Of a stretch of 64,000 nucleotides of DNA, positions 32,223 through 42,799 are shown piece after piece (the stretch's first letter is position 1; every line of letters begins with the position of its first letter). The notes below the pieces were generated by a model. It made no database searches, had not been told where the DNA came from, and saw only the letters and a list, made by a program, of their open reading frames with translations. The stretch is from Teratosphaeria epicoccoides (taxonomy: Eukaryota > Ascomycota > Dothideomycetes > Mycosphaerellales > Teratosphaeriaceae). Both the position numbers and the translations under genes were made by a program. The stretch lies in NCBI GenBank assembly GCA_021401465.1, contig JADDMT010000002.1:620001-684000 (forward strand), written 5' to 3'.

Positions 32223-33775
32223 CTTAACTGATGATTTTGACGAAGTTGATGTGTTGGACGTGCAGTCGTTGTTTGGAGACTTGACCGAATCGGCAATGCG
32301 ATAACGTGTTTGTGTGAAGACGTGAGTTTTGGGTCAGAGGATCGCCGCTCCTTATATACCTTTCAGACGAGACGCAGTGGACGTTGTCTAGCTAGGAGCG
32401 GAGTTCTATGGCATGGGTGAGCTCGACTTTTAAAACTTCCAAGGCTTGGTCGTTCACTGCTGGCCCCGCACGTGTTCACCAGCGTCATTCGAGCTGTTGG
32501 GCGCTCAAATGCACATCTCGGGATGAGCTGCACAAGAGGCAGCATTGTGATACAAGGACGAATGCTCCGCTTTAGCTGCTGGTGTCTCATACACGTTGTT
32601 ATCGCAAGGATGCCTGAACTCAAACTAGCCGGTTGAATATTTGTTCCCCTGCCATAGCAAGCTGCCAGTCGTTCTCACTGAATTCTGCTGGAAGCTGCTC
32701 GCCGAAGCCCCAGAGCGGGCAGTATCGAGGTGCGGTGGACTACAAATCTGCACATCACAGCAAATACTTGAAGCTCGGTCTTCCATGATGATGACGGAAC
32801 AGTCCTGTTCAAGAACATGAGACCGGGACTCGCCGGTTCGTCTGCACTTCTCAGTATCATCCGGACGAGCCGGTCTGGGGCCACCATCACGGTATTTTTA
32901 TTAATCGTTGTCATCTTGGGTGTCGACTTGCTCGGTCTTCCTCAGAAGCCCGGGAGTAGACACGGCAGATCGCAGCTGCGGGACATACTGCATTTCCATG
33001 TGCCGAGATTCGAATGTGTCTTGGATAAGGTCAGCGGAAGTTTCGGAATATTGATTGCTGGCATGAGTTGCAAGCACGACATGGCCTGAATCTGCTCATT
33101 GGGATATTTTTGCGATGCACATCGTTGGATCAAGAGTTGTCCCTGGCGCGGCGTACGATCCATCGATGCATGTCAGCTGAGATTTGCCGTTGGTATGGAG
33201 GGACCAATACCATGACGGGATCAGTCAGTGGACGAGACCACTGGATATGAAAGCAGCTCCGTCGGGGCCATGTCGTTGTGCTGGCTGCGCAGTTGCATCA
33301 AGTAAATGATAGATTGGTTGCTTCCAAAGCAATTTAATACCGCCTTTCGGCGGCGTAGTGCGATGAGCCATGCAGCGGCCGGAGCTAGAGCAATGAAAAG
33401 GATGACCTCGCTAGTGGCTACGGCATAGAATCATGATGGTTCGTACTGGAGACATGTAATAGTGCGGAGGAAAGACCGCTGCGCAGCATGAGCAACTGGT
33501 AGAACTGCGTGAGTGGCGTCGGTGTTGTAGACTCAGCATGATGCGGCTGCTTGATGCTATAAGCGGTCCCTCACTGGATTATTTGATTTCGAGCGGGTGA
33601 CTGTCTCGGCCCGAGATAAAGCCGAGCCGGTGCCGCAGTCGCGACTGAGTCGCGTTTGGGTACAGTCCAGTGAACAAACAACAGCTACTCAGCTTCTCCT
33701 TTACCAGTAAATAGTGAATACGAACAGCCGAATCACGTGCGCTCACACCATCAATCAAGTAGCCATCACTTGACA
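32223..33775. other. Intergenic, no supported gene
   Basis: 1.55 kb between the divergent secreted-protein gene and THO1. A TATA-like TTATATACC on the minus side around 32350-32360 could serve the secreted protein. Only short unrecognised frames occur otherwise. Confidence 0.45.
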
Positions 33776-34573
33776 ATGGTTGACTACAGCAAGAAGAAGA
33801 ACGACGAGCTGGTCGCCCTGTTGAAGGAGCGTGGCCTGCCTCACACTGGCAAGAAAGCCGACATGGTCCAGCGCCTCAACGACCACGACGTGAAGCAGAC
33901 GGCGCCCGCCGTAGCAACGAAGGCCGACGACGAAGAGATCGACTGGGATGACGATATCACCCAAATGGCAACGACTGAGACGTCAAAAGATGCAGCAGCA
34001 GCTGGCGGTGTTGGCGAAGTCAAGAACCCCGCCGACGTGCCAAATCAAGGAGCTGCAGTTGACCCAGCGCAAGATGCCTCTCTCACGGTCGCAGCAGAAG
34101 GCGAGCCCAAATTTGTGCAAGAGGAAGAGAAGGCGCCAGAGAAGGACTTCAGCGCAGGCATCACGGAAGCAACATTGGACGAGGAGATTGAAAAACGCCG
34201 AGCACGCGCCAGAAAGTTTGGCCTGAATGAGGATGACGACCAGATCAAAATGCTGCAGCGCGCAAAAAAATTCGGCATAACCGAAGGGTCAGGCGCGTTG
34301 GGAGTGCTGAATTCGGCGCTGAGTGCAGGCCGGAATGGCGAGAAAGCCGGAGAGAAGAGAGGTCTGGACACTGCTTTGTCAGAGGAGACGGGACGGAAAA
34401 GGGGCAAGTTCAGGCATGGGAGGGGCAGCAAGCAAAGCGGCGCGAGGTCAACTAGTAATGCACCGAAGCAGAATGGAGCGACCGCGAAGACGAAGCAGGG
34501 TGGAACTTGGATGAGCGAGGCGGATCGCGCGAGAGCGGAGGCGAGGAAGGCAAGGTTTGCGACCGCCACCTGA
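33776..34573 (+). CDS. THO1: SAP-domain nuclear RNA-binding protein Tho1/CIP29-like
   Basis: Single exon, 265 residues from ATG 33776. The N-terminal SAP domain (about 3-40: YSKKKNDELVALLKERGLPH, then KADMVQRLNDHD) binds nucleic acid. An acidic linker follows (DDEEIDWDDDI). The conserved Tho1/MOS11 region comes next, with the two repeats IEKRRARARKFGLNEDD and LQRAKKFGI, and the tail is Arg/Gly/Lys-rich and ends SEADRARAEARKARFA. In yeast Tho1 associates with nascent transcripts and mRNP assembly together with Sub2; human CIP29/SARNP is in the TREX complex. A nuclear mRNA-export role is expected. All signature parts are present and the length is normal for filamentous fungi. Its promoter is separate; its 3' end converges with the acyl-CoA ligase. 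Confidence 0.9.
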   Translation: MVDYSKKKNDELVALLKERGLPHTGKKADMVQRLNDHDVKQTAPAVATKADDEEIDWDDDITQMATTETSKDAAAAGGVGEVKNPADVPNQGAAVDPAQDASLTVAAEGEPKFVQEEEKAPEKDFSAGITEATLDEEIEKRRARARKFGLNEDDDQIKMLQRAKKFGITEGSGALGVLNSALSAGRNGEKAGEKRGLDTALSEETGRKRGKFRHGRGSKQSGARSTSNAPKQNGATAKTKQGGTWMSEADRARAEARKARFATAT

Positions 34574-34880
34574 AGAGGGCAGAATATGCTGGCCTGCCAT
34601 TCCCATTGGCTTTCCGGGGTTTACTATGTATCGAGCGAGTGCAATCAAGAAAGCAACAGTAGGCGAGGACTTGGACTTGGAGCGATTTACTACAAGCGAC
34701 TTTGAGAACAATTGCTTTTAGGGCAGCACATACAACGGATGTGCCGCACCAGAATTCGGCGATTCCTGAATCTTTGCTTGAAGCGCATCACTCTCTTTCC
34801 CGCCGAGCCGCCAACCTCTTGAACAGGCACAGAATTAGGAGCAGCATGCAGATGTAATAATGGTTGAGTCGGTCAAGTCA
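34574..34880. other. Convergent 3' flanks
   Basis: 307 bp between the ends of THO1 and the acyl-CoA ligase; no gene. Confidence 0.5.
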
Positions 34881-36612
34881 TTAAAGCTTTGCCTTCAAGC
34901 TATCCCTCGCATGCCATACCTGGACCTCCGGCGAACCTCCATAACCCGGCGGGAAGAATTGAGGACCTAGAACCTTCTTGACGACTTTACCAGTGCCGCT
35001 CTTCGGCAGCTCATTCTCTATTACTCTCAGGACCGTCGGCAATTTATATCCGGCCAGTCTGCCTCTCAAATCTTGCCTCAGTTGCTCTATATTTATCCGT
35101 TTCGAGGCAGTTTCCATGCCGCCGTCTTCCTTCAACACCACAGCTGCAGCTACGCGCTCCCCGTACTCATCATCTGGGGCGCCTACCACCATGACCTCCG
35201 CCACATATGGCAGAGCCAGGATCTCTCTTTCGGCGTCGAGCGCCGAGATCTTGTACCCGCCGGACTTGATGATATCAACAGAAGCACGTCCCAGGATCCA
35301 ATAATATCCTCCTTCTTTCCTCGCAATGTCACCGGTGCGATAGTACCCGTCAATCGTATGCGCCTTTCGCGTCGCTCGCGAATCGAAGAGATATTTTGAG
35401 AACATCTCAGGACTTTTGACCAGGATCTCTCCTTCCTCCCCTCCATCCGCTTCGGAGCCGGAGGAGAGTCTGACATCGCAGCCTGCGAACAGCCTGCCTA
35501 CGCTGCTATCGGGCACGTTGGCATCATCGACATTCATTTTGAATACGGCCCCAATCTCTGTTGCGCCGTAGCGGATTAAAATCTTCCGCCCCAAAATCTC
35601 GGTCCAGAAATCAGCGATTGGTTTTGGCAGAGCTGAAGTGCCGCAAAGGCATGTCCTCAGCTTCCTCGCACCCTGGACGTACTCCTCCACATCTGCTCGC
35701 TTCGCCAGCGTCGTCTCGAAGTGCCTGCGCATCCTCATGTAGATCGTCGGGACGCCAGAGAAAAAGGTCAGGCCGCCGCGTTTCCAGCGCTCCCAAGTCC
35801 ACTCCGGGCTGAAACTGCCGGATTTGAATTCGATGAGCGCACCAGAGATGAGAAATGGGAAGAACATTATACCCAGACCAGTAGCGTGATGGACGGGTAA
35901 TAAATGGAGCAACACCTCGTTTTCAGTGATGCGGTAATGGTCGGCCACGGCCAGTGCACCCTCGAAAGTATATCCGCGGCGCATGACAGAGCCCTTGGGC
36001 GGCCCTGTGGTGCCGGATGTGAAGATCACGATGCCTGGCGCATTGTCGTCTAAATATGTGTGTGAGGGAGGACACGACTAAGTCTGACGGGTGGAGCGGG
36101 TCCGTAAAGGTGGAAGGCGCGACCGGGATGCAGGAGAACGTGCTTCGCGCATTGTGGTCCTTGATCAACTTCTCTACAGCTGTGCCCAGGCGGAGTGCGC
36201 TTTCAGAAACCAAGACGGCTGCTGCTCTGGACTTAGTGACGAAGTACAGTGCCTCCTCCGGTGGCAGTGCTACTGTCATGGGCACGACCGCCGCGTTTGT
36301 CGCTAAGACCGCCAACATTGCGACAGCGTATTCGTAGCCTCCTGGCGCTAAGACGGCGATGTACACTTCCTCTCTCCGGTCGAGAGCCGCTTTGACCCCG
36401 GGCTCCAGACATTGCAATATGCGTTCGCGGAGTGCAAGGACGTCGGTCAGAAGCTGGATATGAGTGGCTTCTTTTTCAGTACTGTCGTCTCGTTTGCATA
36501 GTCTTGGCGGGTTGTGGTGCGCGAACCGAATCAAGCGGTTGAAGAGCGAATGGCAAGGGAAGATATTGTGGCCGGTGTGCTTGGGCACGTACAATGTGCG
36601 GTCACCGTCCAT
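34881..36612 (-). pseudogene. Peroxisomal AMP-dependent acyl-CoA ligase (ACSF3/malonyl-CoA synthetase-like), one-base frameshift
   Basis: Two overlapping minus-strand frames make one ANL-superfamily ligase of about 576 residues. The first (ATG 36612) runs through the N-terminal lobe to PSDLVVSS. The second resumes with LDDNAPGIVIFTSGTTGPPKG, the P-loop motif, and continues to the stop at 34881. The frames differ by one base; one C too many in the CCC run at 36066-36068 explains it and would leave SHTY between the parts. No intron of normal size fits. Other motifs: YGATEIGAVF (A5), YRTGD (A7) and PKSGTGKVVKK with the acyl-adenylation Lys. The last three residues, AKL, are a PTS1 peroxisome signal. 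It would activate a carboxylic or fatty acid with ATP and CoA. It is divergent from acyl-CoA oxidase. Either a recent null allele or a consensus error; all other motifs are intact. Confidence 0.8.
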
Positions 36613-37280
36613 ATCGACAGCCTGATGATTTCGTGCTGTCACTCCCAAAGGCTCGATGTCTGCATGGATGCTGTCACTTGTCGGTGTCGATCAATTGGCG
36701 TTCGATATCTTGCAAGATGTGGTGATGCTTGGGCGGTTGTGTCCGCCTCCATTATCGCTGCCGCTCACTTGCGCTCACAACTTCAGGCGGACATCTCACT
36801 GCTACAATGCCCTCGCCTCGCGTCCGAAATCGCAGTGTTGTATGCTATCTGGTATCCGAGCTTTCTGTTTCGCGGGGTTGTGTTGATGCGAAGATGGGGT
36901 CAATCAGGTTTGCATAACCGATCAGACTGATCCGACTTGTGAAGAGTGGCCGAGGGTATGGATCTACAGACGACGCTCAGTCATTGATTTCTGGAGATGA
37001 GAACCTCTTGGATGTCCAAGATAGTGTGCAGTCGACAGAAGTGCGTCTCTCGGGCTCAGGCAATTTGAGGATCGATTCCCAAAGACACCATTCAGTGAAC
37101 ACGCCGTTGCGGACGTCAAGCACAATCCACCGCACGAGGCAGTCCTCTATACGGCCCACTTGAATTGTTGCAACAATCGACTGATCGGAGGTCTATTGAG
37201 TCTAGGGCAGGCGTTTCTGTAGGAAGGCGGCCGGGCTGAGGACCGTTCACCACTTCCAGAGTCGAAAGGCAGACGCATCC
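36613..37280. other. Divergent promoter of acyl-CoA ligase and acyl-CoA oxidase
   Basis: 668 bp between the start codons. No gene is supported. It contains one CCGAGG element (separate entry). Confidence 0.6.
36950..36955. promoter_or_regulatory. CCGAGG element, candidate FarA/FarB (Ctf1) site
   Basis: The complement is CCTCGG, the core bound by the fatty-acid-responsive Zn2Cys6 regulators FarA and FarB of Aspergillus nidulans and related Ctf1 proteins. It lies 331 bp upstream of the acyl-CoA oxidase start. A six-base match can occur by chance; context makes it plausible. Confidence 0.45.
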
Positions 37281-39344
37281 ATGCCAGACTTCACAGACAA
37301 CCTGGAGCCGGCTGCGCCGCATGGCTCTGAGATCTTGACCTGGGAGCGAAAGCAATCTGATACGCCCGTTGACGAGCTGTCCCGTCATCTGCTGTCTCGC
37401 AACGACTTCCTCAACCGGCAAGACAGAATGCTCAGGATTCTCGAAAGAGACCCACTGTTCAACAAATCCAAGCAACTCAACCTTTCCAGGCCGGAACGCT
37501 ACCAACTGGGCTTGGCTCGAGCAAAGAAGCTGCGGCGACTTCAGGACGAGCACAAATGGGATGCCGAAGATGTCGACATGTCGCAGTACCTCTGTGACGA
37601 TGTGAGTCCATATATGGTACATTATGCCATGTTCATAACAACGGTTCGGGAACAAGGTGATGAGCAACAGCGAGCTTACTGGCTGCCGAAGCTCGAGAAG
37701 ATGGAGGCGATTGGCTGCTATGCTCAGACTGAACTGGGCCACGGCAGTAACGTCCGGGGAGTAGAATGTGAAGCTCGGTGGGATCCGAAGACAAAAGAGT
37801 TCGTGCTGCATAGTCCAACGTTGACCGCAAGTAAGTGGTGGAATGGGTCGATGGGTCGAACGGCAAACCATGCGATTGTGGTCGCACAGCTGCTTGTGCC
37901 GAAGGATCCGCAGTCGAGTGACTATGTCAATCATGGAACACATCCTTTCATTGTGCAGATACGAGATCTTAAGACACACAAGCCATTGCCTGGGATCGCT
38001 GTTGGGGACATTGGTCCGAAGTATGGCTATGCACCGATGGACAATGGATATATGCTCTTCGATTACTTCAGAATACCGCACTCTGCTATGCTGTCGAATT
38101 ACTCCCGAGTGGATCCAAACACGTGCACATACAGTAAACCAGCTGATCCCGCAGTCATCTACGGAAGCCTGACATATGTTCGAGCCAGCATCATCATGCA
38201 TGCTCGCTTGATCATTGCTAGAGCTGTGACTATTGCAGTACGCTACACTAGCATAAGACGACAATTTCCAGACCGTGACAGCAAGGACAAGAAAGCTCCT
38301 GAAATGGCAGTGCTCGACTATCCAACCGTACAGATTCGCCTCCTACCGCTGCTGGCAACGTCATTCTCTCTGCATTACACAGGGGCTGCAATGCAGGACC
38401 TGTATCAGAGCACTCGAGCGCAAATCGATAAAGGCGACTTCAGCCGTCTTGCAGTCTTGCATGCCCAGTCCTCCGGCCTCAAAAGCTTGTGTACTGAGCT
38501 GGCGGCAAATAGCATCGAGACATGTCGGAGAGCCATGGGTGGGCATGGATTTGGCGGCGGAAGTGGTTTCATTCAACTCAACAACGATTACTTGTCCAAG
38601 CCTACTGTCGAGGGTGACAATTGGATGATCACGCAACAAACTGCCAGCTATCTTATCAAGCGTATGGCTGCTGCTGTCGCCATTGAAGGTGATGCGCAAG
38701 ATGAGGTTGAGCAAGCTTGTCGCACATGGCTGGCGGAGAAAGATGCTTTTTCTCCGCTACCGATCTATGATGGAGATGAGCGTATCGTTCAAGCCTTCCA
38801 ACGGCGGTCGAGGTACTTGAGCTATCAAGCATACTTCGATCGGGAGGTCAAGAAGAAGAGCTGGAATAGCCTGCTGTTGCAGCTGCGGAAAGTCAGTCAT
38901 GCTGAATCGCAGGCTATCCTCGTCACAAATTTCTACAAGGCCCTGCATGATAATAATTCTGGTTTATCAACCAAATGCAAGAGGCATCTCCAGAGTCTAT
39001 TCCAGCTCTTCGCGTTGTACACCATGGACGGGGAATCTCGAGACTTCCTCAAAGCAGGCGCTGTATCTGATGCCGATCTTGACCAGCTGCCGGATAGGAT
39101 ACAGAGTCTCATGGCGGAGGTCAGGCCGCATGCCGTCAGCCTAGTGGATGCATGGAGAATACCCGACTTCTTGTTGGACAGTGCTTTGGGCAGATCTGAT
39201 GGGAGGGTGTATGAGGATCTGTTCAATCGAGCACATCGTCTCAACCCGCTGAACGAGATCACGGTCAATCCGTCTTATCACAGTGATGAGATTGTGATGG
39301 GTCAGGGCAGTGTTGACCTCAAGAAGATTTTGGCGAAGTTGTGA
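37281..39344 (+). CDS. POX1: Peroxisomal acyl-CoA oxidase
   Basis: Single exon, 687 residues, the normal family length. The enzyme makes the trans-2-enoyl-CoA in the first step of peroxisomal beta-oxidation and transfers electrons to O2, giving H2O2, using FAD. The N-terminal acyl-CoA oxidase domain contains SRPERYQLGLARAKKL. The FAD/substrate region reads GCYAQTELGHGSNVRGVE (about 150-167), then GIAVGDIGPKYGYAPMDNGY, and RIPHSAMLSNYSRVD. The central helical domain has RRAMGGHGFGGGSGF and TVEGDNWMITQQTASYL, whose Glu occupies the position of the catalytic base. The C-terminal ACOX domain follows and the protein ends ILAKL, a PTS1 signal. It lies between a ligase and a hydratase/isomerase of the same pathway. 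Confidence 0.95.
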   Translation: MPDFTDNLEPAAPHGSEILTWERKQSDTPVDELSRHLLSRNDFLNRQDRMLRILERDPLFNKSKQLNLSRPERYQLGLARAKKLRRLQDEHKWDAEDVDMSQYLCDDVSPYMVHYAMFITTVREQGDEQQRAYWLPKLEKMEAIGCYAQTELGHGSNVRGVECEARWDPKTKEFVLHSPTLTASKWWNGSMGRTANHAIVVAQLLVPKDPQSSDYVNHGTHPFIVQIRDLKTHKPLPGIAVGDIGPKYGYAPMDNGYMLFDYFRIPHSAMLSNYSRVDPNTCTYSKPADPAVIYGSLTYVRASIIMHARLIIARAVTIAVRYTSIRRQFPDRDSKDKKAPEMAVLDYPTVQIRLLPLLATSFSLHYTGAAMQDLYQSTRAQIDKGDFSRLAVLHAQSSGLKSLCTELAANSIETCRRAMGGHGFGGGSGFIQLNNDYLSKPTVEGDNWMITQQTASYLIKRMAAAVAIEGDAQDEVEQACRTWLAEKDAFSPLPIYDGDERIVQAFQRRSRYLSYQAYFDREVKKKSWNSLLLQLRKVSHAESQAILVTNFYKALHDNNSGLSTKCKRHLQSLFQLFALYTMDGESRDFLKAGAVSDADLDQLPDRIQSLMAEVRPHAVSLVDAWRIPDFLLDSALGRSDGRVYEDLFNRAHRLNPLNEITVNPSYHSDEIVMGQGSVDLKKILAKL

Positions 39345-39520
39345 CCAGTCGACAACACAAAGCCAGAACACGCCTTTCGCCCACTGGTGGAGATTGTAGA
39401 CCTTGAACGTTATAGCCCAACCCAACCTCGCTGCTCCATTCAGTCGTGGATTATGGAATTCCTTTGCTCCTGGTCGTGTCGAAAGGTCGAAGCCCCACCT
39501 CGTCTAATAAGGTTTGGGAG

Positions 39521-39526
39521 CCGAGG
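39521..39526. promoter_or_regulatory. CCGAGG element upstream of the hydratase/isomerase
   Basis: Second FarA/FarB-type core, 99 bp upstream of the start codon of the hydratase/isomerase gene, in a 280-bp spacer. Its presence in both promoters of the cluster supports common control by fatty acids. Confidence 0.45.
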
Positions 39527-39624
39527 TTCTCCAAAGCCCTTGAAGCTACCTCCTATGAACATCGACAGCTTCCGTTCAATGATGTGCGCGAAAGGCTTGA
39601 TGCAGCAGCTAGACCGCACTCCAA

Positions 39625-40431
39625 ATGGCCGCAGAAAAGAGTGAATCGATTATCAATGAGCCAGATCTGGCCCTCGATCGGTACGATGGCGACGTCTTCG
39701 TCCTCACCATGCGCAAAGCTCCAGAGAATCGCCTCAACAGTGCATACGCTCAGAAGCTCATAGCAGCCTACGACACCGTTCGCAAGCTGCTCGGCCCAGA
39801 TAGCGAAGGAGCCGTGATCACAAAGGGCAATGATGCCAAGTTCTGGTGTACTGTATGAGTATCTCTGCTTTATTCTTCATCTTTGATCGTTTGACATATG
39901 TGGTAGGGTCTCGAGCTGGATGAGGCGGACATAAACCCGCACGCCAATTCTGAAGGCTTCTTTCCGCTCCTCGCGACTCTGATGGACTTTCCCTTCCCAA
40001 CCCTTGCCTTGATCACCGGTCACACTTTCGGCGGCGCCGGTCCCTTCGCCCTCAGCCACGATTACCGTATCATGAACTCCCGCCGTGGCTACTTCTCTAT
40101 GCCGCCCGTCAATCTTGGTCTTCATTTCCCTGGCATCGGCACGCTACCGAGGTTAAAATTGCGGCCGAATGTGGCGAAGAGAATGCTGCTAGAGGCGCAT
40201 CGGTGGACGGGAAAGCAGGCGTTGGAGGACGGGATCGTGGATGCGGTGGCGGAGCCAGAGGAGATGCTGAAGGTGGCATTGGAGTGGGCCAGAAGGTGGA
40301 AAGGCAAGGCGAAGATGGGAGTCTATTCAGCTTTGAGAAACGAGCTGTATGGCGAGGCAGGGAGGGCCTTCAGAGATATCAGCTATGTGCACGGACGGTC
40401 GACGGGAGGGCCGGCGAAGGCCAAGATCTGA
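39625..40431 (+). CDS. Enoyl-CoA hydratase/isomerase family protein (ECI1-like)
   Basis: Two exons, 39625-39852 and 39907-40431, with a 54-bp GTATGA..TAG intron at phase 0; 250 residues. It has the crotonase fold. The oxyanion segment is GHTFGGAGPFALSHDYRIM and the second conserved block is YFSMPPVNLGLHFPGIG. The hydratase Glu pair (normally in GG-x-E and PE-x-N-LG) is replaced here by GP and PP, so ordinary hydratase chemistry is unlikely. The GHxxxxGxxxALSHDY pattern resembles plant-type delta3,delta2-enoyl-CoA isomerases, which move double bonds during breakdown of unsaturated fatty acids. The C-terminus is KAKI, at best a weak PTS1. It follows the acyl-CoA oxidase gene in the same direction with 280 bp between. 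Confidence 0.88.
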
Positions 40432-41961
40432 GTAAGGCATGGACCTTGGCGTACCGAGTAGGTTAGCCTGATCTACGAATGAATGCACTGCTAGGCCATA
40501 TCACGCTCTCAGTCAATCGGCTGATGCATATATTCTCAATAATCCAACAGCTAGGCGCACTTCGCAAATACGACCGCCCCCTTTTGACGAAACATTGTCA
40601 TGCAGCTGACTAACTATTTGACGAAGACCTCACTGATGTCAGTAGGTAGGCAACCATCTGAAAAAGCACTCAATTGCATCAAGAAGAGAGCAGCCAAGGA
40701 ACAGTGACCTGTGTAACCGTCTGACAAAGCATGCCGGCGAGCAGTCAACCACGTCAAGAAGCATGTAAATGTTCAACGAGGCACTATGAATTCCCTCTCT
40801 AATGGAATGCCTGCATCTAATCCGTATGTTCTGCTTGAGAACGCGTCGCAACGGAGGGCTTTAGAGGCCCTCGAGAGTCAACCCAGGGTCACTCGTTAGA
40901 GAATCTCCAGACAGACTTGCAGGACACTGGTAGTTTAGGGCGCTCTGAGCGAGCTGACAGCAACGAAGTGCTCTTTGGGAAAGGTCCAGAGCAACTTGGA
41001 GGATATCCAAACCAAAATGCAGGCCACTAAGCAGGCTCTCGAGGCAGCTCAGAACGGCTTCGCTGCCGGACACCTCCGCCAGATTGGAAGCCACGCAGAC
41101 TTCCTTGCGGGAGACGTATCTTGGCTAAACCATTCGGCAATGGAGACATCCAAGAGCAGGAGCTCACGCTGACAGCGTCGTCGCTCCCGCACTGTCTCGA
41201 ATCCTACAAGTGAACACCTCCACGCGGCACAGCTCGACTATCGCTACTTCACGAGCGCCGTCGACAACTCGCATAGCTACTGGACGGTAGATAATCCGAA
41301 GATGTTCACTTGCAGGACGTGCACTTGCTCGCAGCTTTGCATCCACCGCCTTTGTTGTCCTGACGGTTCCCCCGAGGCGTCTTCAAAAAGCCAGAAAGCC
41401 ACCGACCAGACTGCCAGAGCATTGACAAGCCCGCGACATCGCTAAAGAAGAAATTAAGTCTGGAGGGGTGGATGACTAGACGAACTCATGCATGCATGGG
41501 TGACAGCCAACGGGTGACGCTTGTTAGTTGGCGGCTGACGACGATTGACGGCTGATGGCGTTAGCGTGAAGTAGTCAGGATCTAGGAAGTAAGTTTTTCC
41601 GTTTGCTCATCGCCCTACAACATCGCATGGTGACTAGTCCGCGACACCGCATTCCCTCAGCGCTCACCACCTCCGCTGCATTCACTTTGCTTTCACCCTT
41701 CTGAAGAACCGTAAGCATCTTACATTTCAAGAGAATCTGGACGTATGACATCAAGCCCAACAAAGTCGTTGACAGACCTAGCCGTTCACACATGCAATCT
41801 ATAACTTTGCGATAAATTTTCGGCGCATGGGAGCCACCTCGGTGTTGCGCCAGTCTTGTGGCTCTACTTTTAGAGGCTATTTACATGATGCGGCACATCG
41901 CGAGCAATCAAATGAGCTATCAAACAGCTCGATCAGGCGTCTGGCAGCCGAAAAAAGTGTC

Positions 41962-42260
41962 TGTTAAGTTGGCAGTCAAGCGGAAGTTTTGGTGGATTTG
42001 ATTGAAATTGATTGAACAATTGATTGAATATTGATTGAGATTGATGTAGTAGGCTGCTGAATTGATGCTGTGAATTGCTTGATTGATTAATGCTACCTGT
42101 GGGTAGAAGCTGCCCTATTTATCCTCTAAATGCACATTCTAGAGTCTTCTAGAAGTGTGTAGATTACTCATCAACCAGGGAGCTCCATTCCTGATTAGGT
42201 ATAGTGCACTTGGCGGGTGCTGTGCCGTCCGACGCTAAACTTGATCGGGACACATTAAGC
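41962..42260 (+). mobile_element. Possible solo LTR relic of a retrotransposon
   Basis: Begins TGTTAAG. It continues with ATTGATTGA-rich sequence, then GAAGCTGCCCTATTTATCCTC (a TATA-like promoter), CTAGAGTCTTCTAGAAG and a GC-richer end. Such a layout is typical of fungal Copia-type LTRs. No clear CA end, target-site duplication or internal reverse-transcriptase sequence could be found, so the right boundary is a guess. Confidence 0.35.
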
Positions 42261-42281
42261 CTAATCGAGACCTAGCGTCGG
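42229..42281. repeat. Perfect 9-bp inverted repeat (CCGACGCTA/TAGCGTCGG)
   Basis: Arms at 42229-42237 and 42273-42281 enclose a 35-bp loop. The right arm is followed by a partial direct copy (GGCGTCGGCTT). Could be the terminus of the neighbouring LTR-like relic. Confidence 0.7.
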
Positions 42282-42799
42282 CTTGGCGTCGGCTTTGGTG
42301 AAGCCCGATGCATCCTAATGCTAGCATATCTCTGTCTTGACAGTGTCTTTCAATGATCTTGCCGGTCATGCTACCTATTTGAAATTGCCCAGAGAGCTTC
42401 GCAAATGACGCAGCTAGCCATGATGATTTCATCCATATATCAATTCCCTCGATCTGGTGTCATTTGAGCGAGATATCGCTGTTGTTGTTGTTTTTTTTTT
42501 TTAAATTCTGACGGCTGCCCTTTACGAAAATGGCTTCCTCACTGGCGGAGATGGGGTATTTTTCAAAGCTTGCAGGGCAACGAGTGCTTGAATGTTTGGT
42601 GGGCGGAACACAGGGTGGCACACGCGCAACAGCTCCAGGTCTCTTTGTGCTCGAACCAGAATGATCATCAGCCGGCAGCCCACAGAGAGTGTCTTTTTAT
42701 CCTCTGAACTTATGCCATTACGCCTCCTTGCCTCGCAGAGCTGGTCGTCATACGTGCTCTGATCTGCAACACTGTGCTCCAAAGTGAACCAACTTGGTT

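Noticed and set aside
36030..36090. Reading the acyl-CoA ligase break as a 26-29 bp intron (GT..TTTAG)
   Set aside because: Too short for a fungal intron and the phases do not join; a one-base indel explains the frames and keeps family residues.
37116..38264. 382-codon minus-strand open frame
   Set aside because: Antisense to acyl-CoA oxidase and without any recognisable domain.
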